Positions 1 to 9,414 of a stretch of 64,000 bases of DNA are shown piece by piece. Under the pieces are notes generated by a model. That model was given only the letters and a program-made list of their open reading frames with translations, was not told where the DNA came from and made no database searches. Both the position numbers and the translations under genes were made by a program. How positions within the stretch are numbered: the first letter of the stretch is position 1; every line of letters begins with the position of its first letter. Source of the DNA: Okeania sp034190295 (GTDB lineage: Bacteria > Cyanobacteriota > Cyanobacteriia > Cyanobacteriales > Microcoleaceae); contig JAXHSW010000015.1 in the NCBI GenBank assembly GCA_034190295.1, forward strand, positions 17,013 through 81,012. Reading direction: 5' to 3'.

Positions 1-1
1 T

Positions 2-574
2 ATGCTGGTTCACGATTTATGTTATGCTGAGTTAGCTTTTGATGGTTATCAGCCTACAAGTTTATTAGAGATTCCTGGAGGAAAGGATATTGGTGTTGAG
101 TTTCACACTATGTCTAAGACTTATAATATGGCTGGTTGGCGAGTAGGTTTTGTGGTTGGTAATTCTCGGATTATTCAAGGGTTACGCACTTTGAAAACTA
201 ATTTAGATTATGGGTTGTTTGCTGCTCTACAGTCAGCTGCTGAAACTGCTTTACAGTTACCGGATGAATTTTTACATCAGGTTCAAGAGCGTTATCGGCA
301 ACGTCGAGATTTTCTGATTCAAGGTTTAGGAAAGTTGGGTTGGAATGTCCGGAAAACTCTGGCAACTATGTATTTATGGGTACCTTGTCCACCAGGAGTA
401 GGGTCTACTGATTTTGCTTTGTCCGTATTACAAAAAACTGGGGTTGTAGTGACTCCTGGAAATGCTTTTGGTAGTGGAGGAGAGGGCTATGTTAGGGTTA
501 GTCTCATTGCTGAATGTGAACGTTTGGGTGAAGCATTAAGTCGGTTTGAGCAGTCAGAAATTTCCTATCATTGA
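2..574 (+). CDS. Class I/II PLP aminotransferase, C-terminal part (5' end off window)
   Basis: Only the last 190 residues are present. The frame is open at the window edge, and the Met at base 2 is internal because family members continue upstream. The PLP-lysine block reads SKTYNMAGWRVGF (about residues 38-50 of the fragment), as in fold-type I aminotransferases of the aspartate/LL-diaminopimelate aminotransferase group. The start HDLCYAELAFDGY is the usual PLP-ring-binding D-x-x-Y stretch. The complete protein should be near 390 residues. LL-diaminopimelate aminotransferase-like (DapL-type) is my best guess for substrate class; sequence alone does not settle the amino donor. Confidence 0.85.
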   Translation: MLVHDLCYAELAFDGYQPTSLLEIPGGKDIGVEFHTMSKTYNMAGWRVGFVVGNSRIIQGLRTLKTNLDYGLFAALQSAAETALQLPDEFLHQVQERYRQRRDFLIQGLGKLGWNVRKTLATMYLWVPCPPGVGSTDFALSVLQKTGVVVTPGNAFGSGGEGYVRVSLIAECERLGEALSRFEQSEISYH

Positions 575-576
575 AG

Positions 577-665
577 TATAGCAGAAGGAAGAAAGAAGAA
601 GGAAAAAGCTGGCGTTGTCTAAGGTTTGAGCTTTTTATCTTTCCGCGCGCTTTTCTTCTGCTATA
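577..665. repeat. Small inverted-repeat element (TATAGCAGAAG ends)
   Basis: TATAGCAGAAG (577-587) is the exact reverse complement of CTTCTGCTATA (655-665), enclosing a purine-rich and then pyrimidine-rich interior. A related sequence ends near 50270 (CCTTCTGCTATA). It starts three bases after the aminotransferase stop codon and could also fold as a transcript-end hairpin. Confidence 0.55.
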
Positions 666-1245
666 AGTAATACCAAGCGCGATCGATATTTGCTACAAAT
701 AACTAGGTTATTTTTTAGGAGTCAGGAAGACCGAGTCAGGAGTCGTATGGGAATAGCTTTTATACCATTTATTAGGTCATAATTTATCTTTTTTGTTCAA
801 TGGACATCTCCTGTAAAATCTTTTAATTGCCTTTATTATTCGTAATATTCTTTTTCCAAACAAAATGGTATAAGCCAAATTTTATATGATATTAAGAAAG
901 ACTCTAGCATCATTAGCTGAGTCTTCGATATTGACTATTTTTTTATCTGGATTTATGAATACTTACAAGCAAGTGCAGTTCAACTCTTTACTATTGAAGA
1001 TATTTAGTTTTATGCCTACACCAAATTAGACATTTCCAGAAATTAAATATTCCTACTCGAGCAACCCTTGTAGAGAGGTTATGTACAGTCCATTTAATTA
1101 GCATCCAAATAACCTCTGCTGTCGATATAGATCGAGTTTTCCTATTCTCCCCGATCCCTGCACCCTTTTCTAGTGCTCAACGTTTTTACATTCTTTTTCA
1201 CGCCTATGTCTATTTGATGCGGGCATTCTAGCAAAGTTTTTGACC
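666..1245. other. Intergenic, no gene seen
   Basis: About 580 bases of AT-rich DNA between the aminotransferase and the minus-strand RRM gene. I see no convincing reading frame, RNA gene or tandem repeat in it. Confidence 0.6.
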
Positions 1246-1551
1246 TTAGTATCTGTTGCTGCCAGAAAACTTACGATTATCACCACCGTAGCGACCACCA
1301 CCCTTATTTTCTCGTGGCTTGGCCTTATTAACTCTCATATCACGACCCATCCAGCTTGCACCGTCCAAAGCTTCAATGGCTTTTTCCTCATCCTCCTCAT
1401 TTACCATTTCCACAAAGCCAAAACCACGTACTCGACCTGTTTCACGGTCTACAGGTAAGTGAACTCTTGTTACCTGTCCATATTCAGCAAATACTTCATT
1501 TAAGTCCTCTTGTGTGACATCGTAGGATAAATTACCCACATATATTGACAT
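1246..1551 (-). CDS. RRM-type RNA-binding protein (cyanobacterial Rbp family)
   Basis: This 101-residue protein is a single RNA-recognition motif. RNP2 is IYVGNLSY (residues 3-10) and RNP1 is RGFGFVEM (about 42-49). The RRM is followed by a short Gly/Arg/Asn/Ser-rich tail (GGGRYGGDNRKFSGSNRY). This is the architecture of the cyanobacterial Rbp proteins, many of which are cold-induced and bind RNA in the cytoplasm; the Gly-rich tail is typical of the longer-tailed class. The gene is monocistronic. About 460 bases separate its start from the 3' end of clpX, which is transcribed in the same direction, leaving room for a long 5' leader. Cold regulation is an inference from the family. Confidence 0.93.
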   Translation of the reverse strand: MSIYVGNLSYDVTQEDLNEVFAEYGQVTRVHLPVDRETGRVRGFGFVEMVNEEDEEKAIEALDGASWMGRDMRVNKAKPRENKGGGRYGGDNRKFSGSNRY

Positions 1552-2012
1552 AGACTGTCTCCCAAATCAGTTAAAAATTTAAACAAAATAGAACTCGGAG
1601 ACAAGTCTGTAAAGAAAAACTGGAAAACGCCCATCGAACTTAAACAGATCCTCGAAACCGATAACATATTCTATTGTATCATAACCTTGATTTAGCAATA
1701 GAAAAAAAAAGAAATTTTTGCTCAAAATATAGCAGGCAACAGCTCGTCTGTGGAAAAAATATTTCCCTGTCTTACGGTTTACGATCGGCATAAGTCCTAA
1801 CTTGCCCATTCTTTACTATAGATTTGTATACTCATGGCCGATCATCAAGCAAATTTTTCTATTATACTTTTTTTCACCGTAAAAATTCAAAGCATATCCT
1901 CCATAGGAGGAAAGAATTGATGAGGCAAGAGTGCAATAATTGATTGGATTTTTTATTATTAGGGATGTCTAAACATATTAAATCTAAATATCAAATCAAA
2001 ATTTGATAATTT

Positions 2013-3374
2013 TTAAGCAGACTCATGCTGTTTATGCCAAGTTGGATGCCATAACAATTCAGCAGTGGATCGTTTTTCTACCATTTCTTCAGTGATAATG
2101 CAACGGGTGACATCTTTACGGGATGGTAACTCATACATTACCTCTAACATTAACTCTTCTAAAATACCTCGCAATGCTCTAGCTCCTGTTTTGCGTCTAT
2201 ATGCTTCTTTAGCGATCGCCCTGAGAGCTTCTTTGTTAAATTCCAGCTTAACATTATCCATCTTTAATAATTTTTGATACTGTTTAACTAAAGCATTTTG
2301 TGGTTCAGTTAATATTTTCATTAATGCTGTTTCATCTAATGGGTCAATTACTGTTAATACTGGCATTCGTCCGATAAATTCTGGAATCAAACCAAACTTA
2401 ACTAAGTCATCTGGTTCTGCACTTTTTAGTACATTAATGTTACGTTTTTCTTTTGATTGTAAAGCTATATTATCTTGATTAATATCTTCGGCCTGAATAA
2501 AGCCCAATGATTTTTTTCCCTGTCGTTGTTCAACTATTTTCTCCAACCCGACAAAAGCACCACCACAGATAAACAAAATTGAATTGGTATCAAGCTGAAT
2601 AAAATCTTGATAGGGATGTTTTCGCCCTCCTTGTGGTGGGACATTAACTATTGTCCCCTCCAATATTTTTAATAGAGCTTGTTGTACTCCTTCTCCGGAT
2701 ACATCTCTTGTGATGGAAGTATTTTCACCTTTACGAGCAATTTTATCTATTTCATCTATATATATAATTCCTCTCTGAGCAGCTTCTATATCAAAGTCTG
2801 CTACTTGCAATAACCTTAACAATACATTCTCTACATCATCCCCTACATAACCTGCTTCGGTAAGGGTTGTTGCATCTGCTACAGCAAATGGCACATCTAG
2901 TAAGTCTGCTAGAGTTTGAGCTAACAGAGTTTTTCCACAACCAGTTGGGCCAATTAAGAGGATATTAGATTTTTGTAATTCTACATCTGGGTCAACGCTG
3001 TTGTCGGAATTATCCTTTGTTTGAGAACTCAGACGTTTGTAGTGATTATATACTGCTACTGACAGTACTTTTTTTGCCTGCTGTTGTCCAATTACATGAT
3101 GATCCAGGTATTGATTAATTTCTGTAGGTTTTGGTACTGCTTTTAAGGAAGTTTTGCTCTTACCTGAATGGCGATCGTTTGCTAATTGAGATTCTATTCG
3201 GCTAGCTGAAGTATCATCTTTTCTAGAGTTAAAAATTTCTTCTTCTAATATTTCGTTACAGAGTTCTACACATTCATCGCAAATATAAACTCCAGGACCT
3301 GCTATTAACTTACGGACTTGGTCTTGGGACTTGCCACAAAATGAGCATTTAAGATGGGAGTCGTATCTGGACAT
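2013..3374 (-). CDS. clpX: ATP-dependent Clp protease ATP-binding subunit ClpX
   Basis: ClpX is the AAA+ unfoldase that feeds substrates into ClpP. The N-terminal zinc-binding domain is intact: CSFCGKSQ (Cys10, Cys13) and ICDECVELC. It is followed by Walker A GPTGCGKT, the pore loop GYVGDDVEN, Walker B IIYIDEIDK and the C-terminal box LIPEFIGRMPVL. I chose MSRYDSHLKC at 3374 as the start, since family members begin here with the zinc finger. The frame stays open 26 codons further upstream, but that extension (GRSAITAFELLRKK) is unlike ClpX. Length 453 residues is normal. No clpP lies next to it; the downstream neighbour is the RRM gene. Confidence 0.97.
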   Translation of the reverse strand: MSRYDSHLKCSFCGKSQDQVRKLIAGPGVYICDECVELCNEILEEEIFNSRKDDTSASRIESQLANDRHSGKSKTSLKAVPKPTEINQYLDHHVIGQQQAKKVLSVAVYNHYKRLSSQTKDNSDNSVDPDVELQKSNILLIGPTGCGKTLLAQTLADLLDVPFAVADATTLTEAGYVGDDVENVLLRLLQVADFDIEAAQRGIIYIDEIDKIARKGENTSITRDVSGEGVQQALLKILEGTIVNVPPQGGRKHPYQDFIQLDTNSILFICGGAFVGLEKIVEQRQGKKSLGFIQAEDINQDNIALQSKEKRNINVLKSAEPDDLVKFGLIPEFIGRMPVLTVIDPLDETALMKILTEPQNALVKQYQKLLKMDNVKLEFNKEALRAIAKEAYRRKTGARALRGILEELMLEVMYELPSRKDVTRCIITEEMVEKRSTAELLWHPTWHKQHESA

Positions 3375-4554
3375 ATTTGTTTGATTCCTTGATGATGGGG
3401 GTCTTTTTTTTCTGAGGAGTTCAAAAGCTGTTATGGCGCTGCGCCCAGGCAACAGCTCCGGATGGGGAATAAAAAGCTGTTAGCTCCGCATTCCGTCAGG
3501 AATAATATAAGACTTATAGCTATTGGACAGTTCCTGCAATTTGTACATAAGCCAGCGCACATTGCTATATTTGATATTAATGATTGAAAAATCCAGATAT
3601 TAGTTATATTTAAGTCTGAATTTCACAACTTCTTATATTTCTCATTTCAACTCAACTTTAATTATATAGCAATTCTCAACAAGCGTGAGGTACAAAATTC
3701 CTTTGCTGCGCGGGAGTAGGGAATAAAAAAGAAGAAAAACAACTGTACTTCAGTAACTTGAGAAATGCTATGTATATTTTTAAGTATTTTCATTTTTAAA
3801 TAAATAAGATCGTTGAAATAATTTACTGTTAAATTTGTATATTCAGAATGTTTAACAAATATAAGCATCTGGCCTGATGATTTTAAACTCAAAACATCAA
3901 AATAAGTTAGGTCTGAATCATTACCGAATAATTAATAATTAATAATTAAATAATTAGCGCCTTGAAGCCTCCCCTTTTAAGGGGAAAAACAAAGAGAATA
4001 TTCCTTATATTCAATCAAGGACGGTTTTAACCAGAGGTAATTATCCATTACCTATTAATGAAAATTGTAGGCTGGATTATGATTATATTACCGAATAATT
4101 AATAATTAAATAATTCGCGCCTTGAAGCCTCCCTTTACCAATGGATAATTGACAATTGATAATTGATAATTAAAGAGTTAGAAAGGAGCGAGAATAGCGA
4201 GAATTATTTCATTATCCATTATCCACTATCCATTAATACTATTTCCTTATATTCAATTCCGTAGCGGTTAAAACCCGAGGTAATTATCAATTATCCATTA
4301 ATGAAATATCCACAATTTATTAGTTTTTTGCATAATCTGTATCAGATGTGAGAATTTTATTGCTTCGGGGTTTCCCATTCCCTGTTCCCTATTTCCTCAA
4401 AATATACAATATCTCACAACTCAAATTAGATTGCTATAGATTTAGATACTGACTAACTATTTTGAAAATATCTATTAAGCAGAAAATGTTGAAAATTTTA
4501 TAAAAATAAAAAATATTTTGAACGAAAGGAGAAATATTGTGATATAGTCTCTAA
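3375..4554. repeat. Gene-free stretch with copies of the CGGTAA-end interspersed repeat
   Basis: Between clpX and the riboswitch lie two or three imperfect copies (about 3925-4060 and 4085-4310) of a repeat family found throughout the window. It has an end ACCGAATAATTAA, a core CCTCCCCTTTTAAGGGG, and a tail of TAATTAT-type units. A further stretch around 4370-4400 is pyrimidine-rich. No gene is visible. Confidence 0.65.
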
Positions 4555-4690
4555 GTTATGTTGGTTCTAGCGAGGGTCAGTCGTTAGAAGTAAGGGGAAA
4601 GTTTGGTGTAAATCCAACGCTGTCCCGCAACTGTGAAATGAGTTTAGTCAAATCTAAAATTTCATTAAGCCAGAATGCCCACCAACATTA
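4555..4690 (+). promoter_or_regulatory. Cobalamin (AdoCbl-class) riboswitch
   Basis: The conserved B12 riboswitch landmarks occur in order: GGGGAAA (about 4594-4600), GGTGTAAATCC (4605-4615), CTGTCCCGCAACTGT (4620-4634) and the B12 box AAGCCAGAATGCCC (4667-4680). The closing P1 helix can be seen directly: ATGTTGGT (4558-4565) pairs with ACCAACAT (4681-4688). An inner helix TGAAAT/ATTTCA (4634-4639/4659-4664) closes the variable arm. It precedes hupE, so cobalamin should shut down expression of the downstream cobalt-uptake gene. An ATG at 4675 lies inside the B12 box and should not be used as a start. Confidence 0.95.
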
Positions 4691-4725
4691 TTAGGAAAAA
4701 TAATCAATACATCTGCGAGGTATGG

Positions 4726-5400
4726 ATGAAAGACAAACATTACAAACCTACAACAAGTAGGGTGGCTCATCAATTGCATAGAATAAGAGTAATTGTAGCA
4801 CTGGCAATTTTAATTTTTTTCAGCACAATAGAATCGGCTATAGCTCATCATCCAATGGATGGAAAAACACCAAGTAATTTATGGGAAGGTTTCCTATCTG
4901 GTGTAGGACATCCAGTCATTGGAATCGATCATCTGGCTTTTGTCGTGGCAGTGGGATTAATAGCAGTAGGAATCCCCAATGGTATATTAATATTAGCATC
5001 TTTTCTCGCTACAGTAATATTAGGAACAGGTATCCATCTCCTCAGTATTGATTTACCTTTAACAGAAATAGCGATCGCTCTATCAGTAGTTGCTTTTGGT
5101 ACAATGCTAGTTCTCAAACAGAAGCTAAGTCTCCAATTATTAAGTATCTCTGCAGCTATTGCTGGTATCTTTCATGGTTATGCTTATGGAGAGGCAATTA
5201 TTGGTGCAGAAATGACACCTTTATTTGCATATTTGTTAGGCTTTACAGTGGTTCAGTTATTAATAGCATTATTGGTAATGAAATCTGCTGAATTAGTCAG
5301 TAATTATTGGGAAAATAAATTCTTTATTGTAATGTGCTTCTTGGGTTTAGCAATAGGTGCTATTGGAATGGTATTTTTCACCAGCGCCATATTTAGTTAA
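4726..5400 (+). CDS. hupE: HupE/UreJ-family membrane protein, probable cobalt permease
   Basis: HupE/UreJ proteins are secondary Ni2+/Co2+ permeases. Here I see the family signature GHPVIGIDHLAFVVAVGL and, later, IFHGYAYGEA, spread over about six hydrophobic segments. The N-terminus has a signal-like helix ending ...IESAIAHHPMDG, which would place the metal-binding HHP on the outer face. I set the start at the ATG at 4726: GCGAGG (4715-4720) sits five bases before it, while the upstream in-frame ATG at 4675 lies inside the riboswitch. Control by a cobalamin riboswitch favours cobalt over nickel as substrate. The DUF1636 gene follows after 47 bases, so the two are probably co-transcribed. Confidence 0.92.
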   Translation: MKDKHYKPTTSRVAHQLHRIRVIVALAILIFFSTIESAIAHHPMDGKTPSNLWEGFLSGVGHPVIGIDHLAFVVAVGLIAVGIPNGILILASFLATVILGTGIHLLSIDLPLTEIAIALSVVAFGTMLVLKQKLSLQLLSISAAIAGIFHGYAYGEAIIGAEMTPLFAYLLGFTVVQLLIALLVMKSAELVSNYWENKFFIVMCFLGLAIGAIGMVFFTSAIFS

Positions 5401-5447
5401 TAGTTAATAGCAAAATTAAATTCCTGGAAATTATCAAAAAAAACAGA

Positions 5448-5852
5448 ATGTCTACGCCACAAATACTATTTGTTTGTACTACTTGTGCGAGTGTTTGGAA
5501 AGATGGGAAACGACAAGGTATTAGTGGAGGAGAAAAACTACTCGATCGACTTTCTCAAGAATATGAAAATTGGTATTTACGCGATAAATTTTCGATCGAG
5601 GCAACAGAATGTATGAGTGCTTGTAGTCACTCTTGTGCTATTTCTTTTGCTGCTCCTGGTAAACACACTTATGTATTTGGAGATTTACCATCTCAAACAG
5701 AAATGTTGTCAGAAATATCAACAGCAATATTAGAATGTGCGAGTCTCTATGATGCTAAATCTGATGGATTATTATCTTGGTCGGAAAGACCTGAGCAGTT
5801 AAAAAAAGGTGTTTTAGCAAGAATTCCGCCATTAATTTCTGGGGAGATTTAA
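5448..5852 (+). CDS. DUF1636 predicted metal-binding protein of the B12 regulon
   Basis: This 134-residue protein matches the DUF1636 pattern: an N-terminal FVCTTCASVW with a CxxC pair, GGEKLLDRL, then TECMSACSHSCAIS with three further cysteines, the PGKHTYVFGDLP block and a C-terminal WSERPEQLKKGVLARIPP. The spaced cysteines suggest a [2Fe-2S] ferredoxin-like or zinc/cobalt-binding fold. DUF1636 genes recur in cobalamin-regulated operons. Its position 47 bases behind a riboswitch-controlled hupE fits a role in cobalt handling. The biochemical function is not known. The start ATG at 5448 has no strong Shine-Dalgarno, which suits translation coupled to hupE. Confidence 0.9.
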   Translation: MSTPQILFVCTTCASVWKDGKRQGISGGEKLLDRLSQEYENWYLRDKFSIEATECMSACSHSCAISFAAPGKHTYVFGDLPSQTEMLSEISTAILECASLYDAKSDGLLSWSERPEQLKKGVLARIPPLISGEI

Positions 5853-6794
5853 GCAAAATTAATGGTTGAATAAATACGGATATTTTTCAGTGTTAATTGT
5901 GTTTCTTCGTAAGCATTTAGCCGTCAGCTATCAGCTATGAGTTATTAGCTTATTATCAGCTCAAAAGAGGAATTAGTTCCCTAGGAGAATTAAAACTTAT
6001 AAAAAAAATGTCTTCAGCTAACCTAAGTAAGTTATTACCTTCATGCATCTGTTTGCGCAGCATGACAAAAGGAAATGCTGAATGCTGAATGCTAATAACT
6101 GTTTGCGCAGCATTCCGTAGGAAATGCTTACGTTTCTTCTATCATCTTTTACTATGACTTTAAATGTAAATAAGAAATTTAATTCTCTAGAAAACAGGGG
6201 AAAGTTTTAGTAACTTTTTTTGCCTGCTAAAAAAATTGAGAATCTAGTTTCAAACTCATTTCTAAATTCTATAGAAGGTAAAAGCTCCAGAAAGCAAAAA
6301 TGGGAAAAACATTTCTCCTTATTTGATTCATCATCACTCTATTTTCTCAGGAATTCAATATTTGTTTTTGCTATGGATAAAGGAAAAAATCCAAAGGGAA
6401 AAAAAAGATGAAATTTTATAGTCGATCAAATATTTATAGCAGTAAAAGGAAAGGACGTGGATATATCAAAAGCTTAAAACTCAGACAAAAAAATTTTCGC
6501 TCCTTTGGTTCTTCATTACTTCCTTACTTGCTTCTGCTATACCTAATAAACCTAGAGAATTTTGTGCTTAGTTTTATTTCTGCTAATTTTTGATTCCTTG
6601 ATTTTTCCCGCTCTTTTCTGTGGCGAGTTTAACACCCCACCTGTCTAAACGGTGCTTCAAATTTTTCGGAGTTTGTAGACATGAAGTGGCGTGTAGAAGA
6701 CTATCCATAAGCAATTTTCTCTTCTGCCTTTTGCCTGCTTCAATTTCAATTTTTTATTTGTCAAAAAAATTATCAAGAAACAGTATTAAAATTT
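5853..6794. other. Long spacer between DUF1636 and cobW, partly repeat
   Basis: The first part (about 5915-6045) is a mobile repeat: nearly the same 130 bases recur at about 48540-48665 (shared blocks TCAGCTCAAAAGAGGAATTAGT and AAAATGTCTTCAGCTAACC are each near 20 bases). It is followed by a TGTTTGCGCAGCAT/GCTGAATGCT repeat. From 6180 to 6780 are short AT-rich open frames without family resemblance or codon structure; I do not call genes there. Confidence 0.55.
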
Positions 6795-7850
6795 ATGAGT
6801 GCAAAAATTCCTGTTACTGTAATTACAGGCTTTCTCGGCAGTGGAAAAACTACCACAATTCGCCATTTATTACAAAATAATCAAGGTCGTCGTATTGCAG
6901 TTTTAGTTAATGAATTTGGAGAAGTTGGCATAGATGGAGAACTTCTACGTTCCTGTCAAGATTGTGATGAAGAAGATGCCACTAATAACATTGTTGAACT
7001 AACAAATGGTTGTCTTTGCTGTACAGTTCAAGAAGAATTTTTTCCTACTATGCAACAACTCTTAAAACGTCGAGAAAAAATCGATAGTATTTTAATAGAA
7101 ACTTCTGGGTTAGCATTACCTAAACCTTTAGTACAAGCATTTCGTTGGCCGGAAATTAAGACTTCTGCAACTGTAGATGGAGTTGTTACTGTTGTTGATT
7201 GTGAAGCAATAGCAAATGGTACTTTAGTAGGAGATATTGATGCTTTAGAAGCTCAACGTCAAGCTGACCCAAATTTAGACCATGAAACACCAATTGAAGA
7301 ATTATTTGAAGACCAGTTAGCCTGTGCCGATCTAGTGTTATTAACTAAGGTTGATATGGTTGATGAAGCTACTTTAAATAAAGTACAAAATTGGTTAAAG
7401 GAACAGTTGCCTAAAACTGTCAAAATAGTTCCTTGTATTGGAGGAGAAATTAGTCCGGATGTATTGTTAGGATTTAATGCAGCAGTTGAAGATGATTTAG
7501 ATGCTCGACCTAGTCACCATGATACGGAGGAAGACCACGAACATGATGATGAAATTAATTCTGTTCATTTAATTTTAGAGCGAGAATTTGAACCAAAAGA
7601 ATTAGTAGAAAAGTTGAAAAGGTTAGCGATAAATGATGAAATTTATCGGATTAAAGGTTTTGTTGCGGTGCCTAATAAACCAATGCGTTTAGTTTTGCAA
7701 GGAGTAGGTTCGCGCTTTGATTATTTCTATGACCGTCAGTGGCAAAAAGAGGAAGTTAGGCAGACTAAGTTAGTATTAATTGGTCGTGATTTACAACTAG
7801 AAAAAATTCACTCTGAGTTGGGTAATAATATAGAATTTACCCCTGAGTGA
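6795..7850 (+). CDS. cobW: CobW-type G3E GTPase (COG0523), cobalt metallochaperone
   Basis: COG0523 GTPases deliver metal to enzymes; CobW serves cobalamin synthesis. Visible elements are the Walker A TGFLGSGKTT (residues 11-20), the metal-binding CxCC motif NGCLCC (Cys73, Cys75, Cys76), the family ETSGLALP block (102-109), the guanine-specificity TKVD, and a His/Asp-rich linker (PSHHDTEEDHEHDDE) before the CobW C-terminal domain. Length 351 is normal. The His-rich linker and the preceding riboswitch-hupE-DUF1636 genes support CobW rather than a zinc or nitrile-hydratase paralogue. The 940-base spacer from DUF1636 means it may have its own promoter. Confidence 0.92.
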   Translation: MSAKIPVTVITGFLGSGKTTTIRHLLQNNQGRRIAVLVNEFGEVGIDGELLRSCQDCDEEDATNNIVELTNGCLCCTVQEEFFPTMQQLLKRREKIDSILIETSGLALPKPLVQAFRWPEIKTSATVDGVVTVVDCEAIANGTLVGDIDALEAQRQADPNLDHETPIEELFEDQLACADLVLLTKVDMVDEATLNKVQNWLKEQLPKTVKIVPCIGGEISPDVLLGFNAAVEDDLDARPSHHDTEEDHEHDDEINSVHLILEREFEPKELVEKLKRLAINDEIYRIKGFVAVPNKPMRLVLQGVGSRFDYFYDRQWQKEEVRQTKLVLIGRDLQLEKIHSELGNNIEFTPE

Positions 7851-7889
7851 CTTTGAGTATCTAAGATGTCTACGGCCTATCAGTTATCA

Positions 7890-8080
7890 GTTACCGAATA
7901 ATTAAAGTAAAAATCCTCTCACTCGCCGTGGAGAAACAAGCGGTCGAGGGATGGATGGGTTTCCTAACCATATCCAATCGACCAAGAGAGAAAAAATTTT
8001 CATAATTAGTCAATCCTCTTCTTTTCAAGAAGAGGTAATTATTAATTATTAATTATTAATTATTAATTGTTGAACAGTTT
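7890..8080. repeat. Interspersed CGGTAA-end repeat, full copy
   Basis: This copy begins ACCGAATAATTAAAG, has the internal block CTCGCCGTGGAGAAACAAG followed by CCATATCCAATCGACC and CAATCCTCTTCTTTTCAAG, and ends in TAATTATTAATTATTAATTGTTGAA-type sequence. Similar copies occur near 9070-9395, 20090-20335, 35395-35520, 40170-40425, 54010-54135 and 56560-56690. At about 180 bases with no coding capacity it looks like a MITE or a similar non-autonomous repeat. Confidence 0.7.
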
Positions 8081-8347
8081 TTTCCATCACCAATAAGATT
8101 TTGTCAATCTCATCCTCTGTTCGGTAGCGCATAAGCTGATAGCTATTTGGGCAGCAGTCCGCAGGAAATGCTTACTTACCTGGACTTTTGGTAACTTGAC
8201 CAAAATTAACAAAGTTCTGTTTATTTATGTGCAGGTACTTAGTAGAATTAAGGAGGCTCTAGCTGGAAATATTAGTTCCAGAAGCTCCACTCACAGCTTT
8301 TAGAGAACAACTTTAACGGATATGAATAGTACGCGAGAAAAATAATT

Positions 8348-8854
8348 ATGTCAATATCTTTGGAAGAAGTTTATAAAATTGTTGGTCTGTGGTTTTTTCA
8401 AGATACTTTTGGGTGGCACTTGAGCGATCTTCCTCCTGATGAGACCTATGAAGCACTTACGAAAGCAATGCTTATTTGTGCAAAAGGAGATGGGGTTCTT
8501 GCACCAGAAGAAAGAGACTGGATTATAGGTTTCTCTGCAGTTAGAGGAATGCAACCCACACTGATTGAGGAAATGAAAAAGTATGAAGCAACAGAAGATT
8601 TAGAGGAAGTTATTAGTCGTACATCTCAAGCAATTAAGGCAAAAAGAGCCGCTATATATTATGCGATTAAGGCTTGTTCCGCGGATGTTGAATATCATGA
8701 AAGTGAGCAAGTATATGTTCATAAAATGGCTGGTTTAATCGGTGTATCGGAAGAAGAAGTGAGTCAGTTAGAAGCCATGTATTTAGAAGAAAAAAGACTG
8801 CAAGAAAAACGAGTTAAACTTTTATTTCCTGATGGTCTACCTTATAGCTCTTGA
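8348..8854 (+). CDS. TerB-like helical protein
   Basis: The protein is 168 residues, all helical in character, with the TerB-fold signature AMLICAKGDGVLAPEERDWI (about residues 39-58). A second, degenerate copy of the motif follows (IKACSADVEYHESEQVYV), which is the usual TerB/DjlA-like layout of paired acidic helix turns that may bind metal. It is probably cytoplasmic because no signal or membrane segment is present. TerB proteins belong to tellurite-resistance/stress systems together with TerD and vWA proteins; both types occur later in this window (55967, 61150), although unlinked. The specific role is unknown. The start ATG at 8348 follows AT-rich DNA without a clear ribosome site. Confidence 0.8.
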   Translation: MSISLEEVYKIVGLWFFQDTFGWHLSDLPPDETYEALTKAMLICAKGDGVLAPEERDWIIGFSAVRGMQPTLIEEMKKYEATEDLEEVISRTSQAIKAKRAAIYYAIKACSADVEYHESEQVYVHKMAGLIGVSEEEVSQLEAMYLEEKRLQEKRVKLLFPDGLPYSS

Positions 8855-9412
8855 AGTCAAGGAAAAAAACACAGGTAGTCCTGCGGAGCGTAATGGTAAA
8901 GTACAAATTGTAGCATTATAGTGATGTATGAAGTTCCATATAACTCCAATGTGGTTACTTAACTTTTTAGAGAATTATAACGGTTTTTCGTACTAACCTT
9001 CCGATACGCTGTCGCATTGCATTGTTAAACCTTTTGACGAAAAAGAATGGGGTTATCTTTCAATAATTGATAATTACCGAAAAATTGTGGTTTAAAGCCT
9101 CCTCTTTTAAGAGGATAAAAGCGGTCCTTCGCGACAGCGGAACGGAGTTCTCTCTTCGTAGCAAACCCGTTGGGTGGGATGGCAAGAAAACCTCGCCATA
9201 TCCATGAGACCAAGAGAAGAAAAAAAATCCATCGATCCAATCCCCTTATTTATAAGAAGAGGTAATTCTAAATTCGCGCATTCTAAATTCTTAATTATTG
9301 AACTCTTCCTTTTAGGGAGAGGATTGAATAAAAGGAAAATTTTTTCTTGTTTCTCCACGGCAAGTGAGAGGATTTTTACCTTAATTATTCGGTAAAAACT
9401 TGGCTGTTAAAT
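8855..9412. repeat. Intergenic with a full interspersed repeat copy
   Basis: Bases about 9070-9395 are another copy of the CGGTAA-end family, in the orientation ending TTAATTATTCGGTAA. It includes the internal TCCTTCGCGACAGCGGAACG insert that also appears near 40350 in reverse. The frames visible inside it are repeat sequence, not genes. Confidence 0.65.
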
Positions 9413-9414
9413 TT

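Noticed and set aside
4675..4725. ATG at 4675 as start of the hupE protein
   Set aside because: It lies within the B12 box of the riboswitch and has no ribosome site; the ATG at 4726 has GCGAGG five bases upstream.
6220..6593. Two short open frames upstream of cobW
   Set aside because: AT-rich, Lys/Ser/Phe-dominated, with no family resemblance; more likely chance frames in the spacer.
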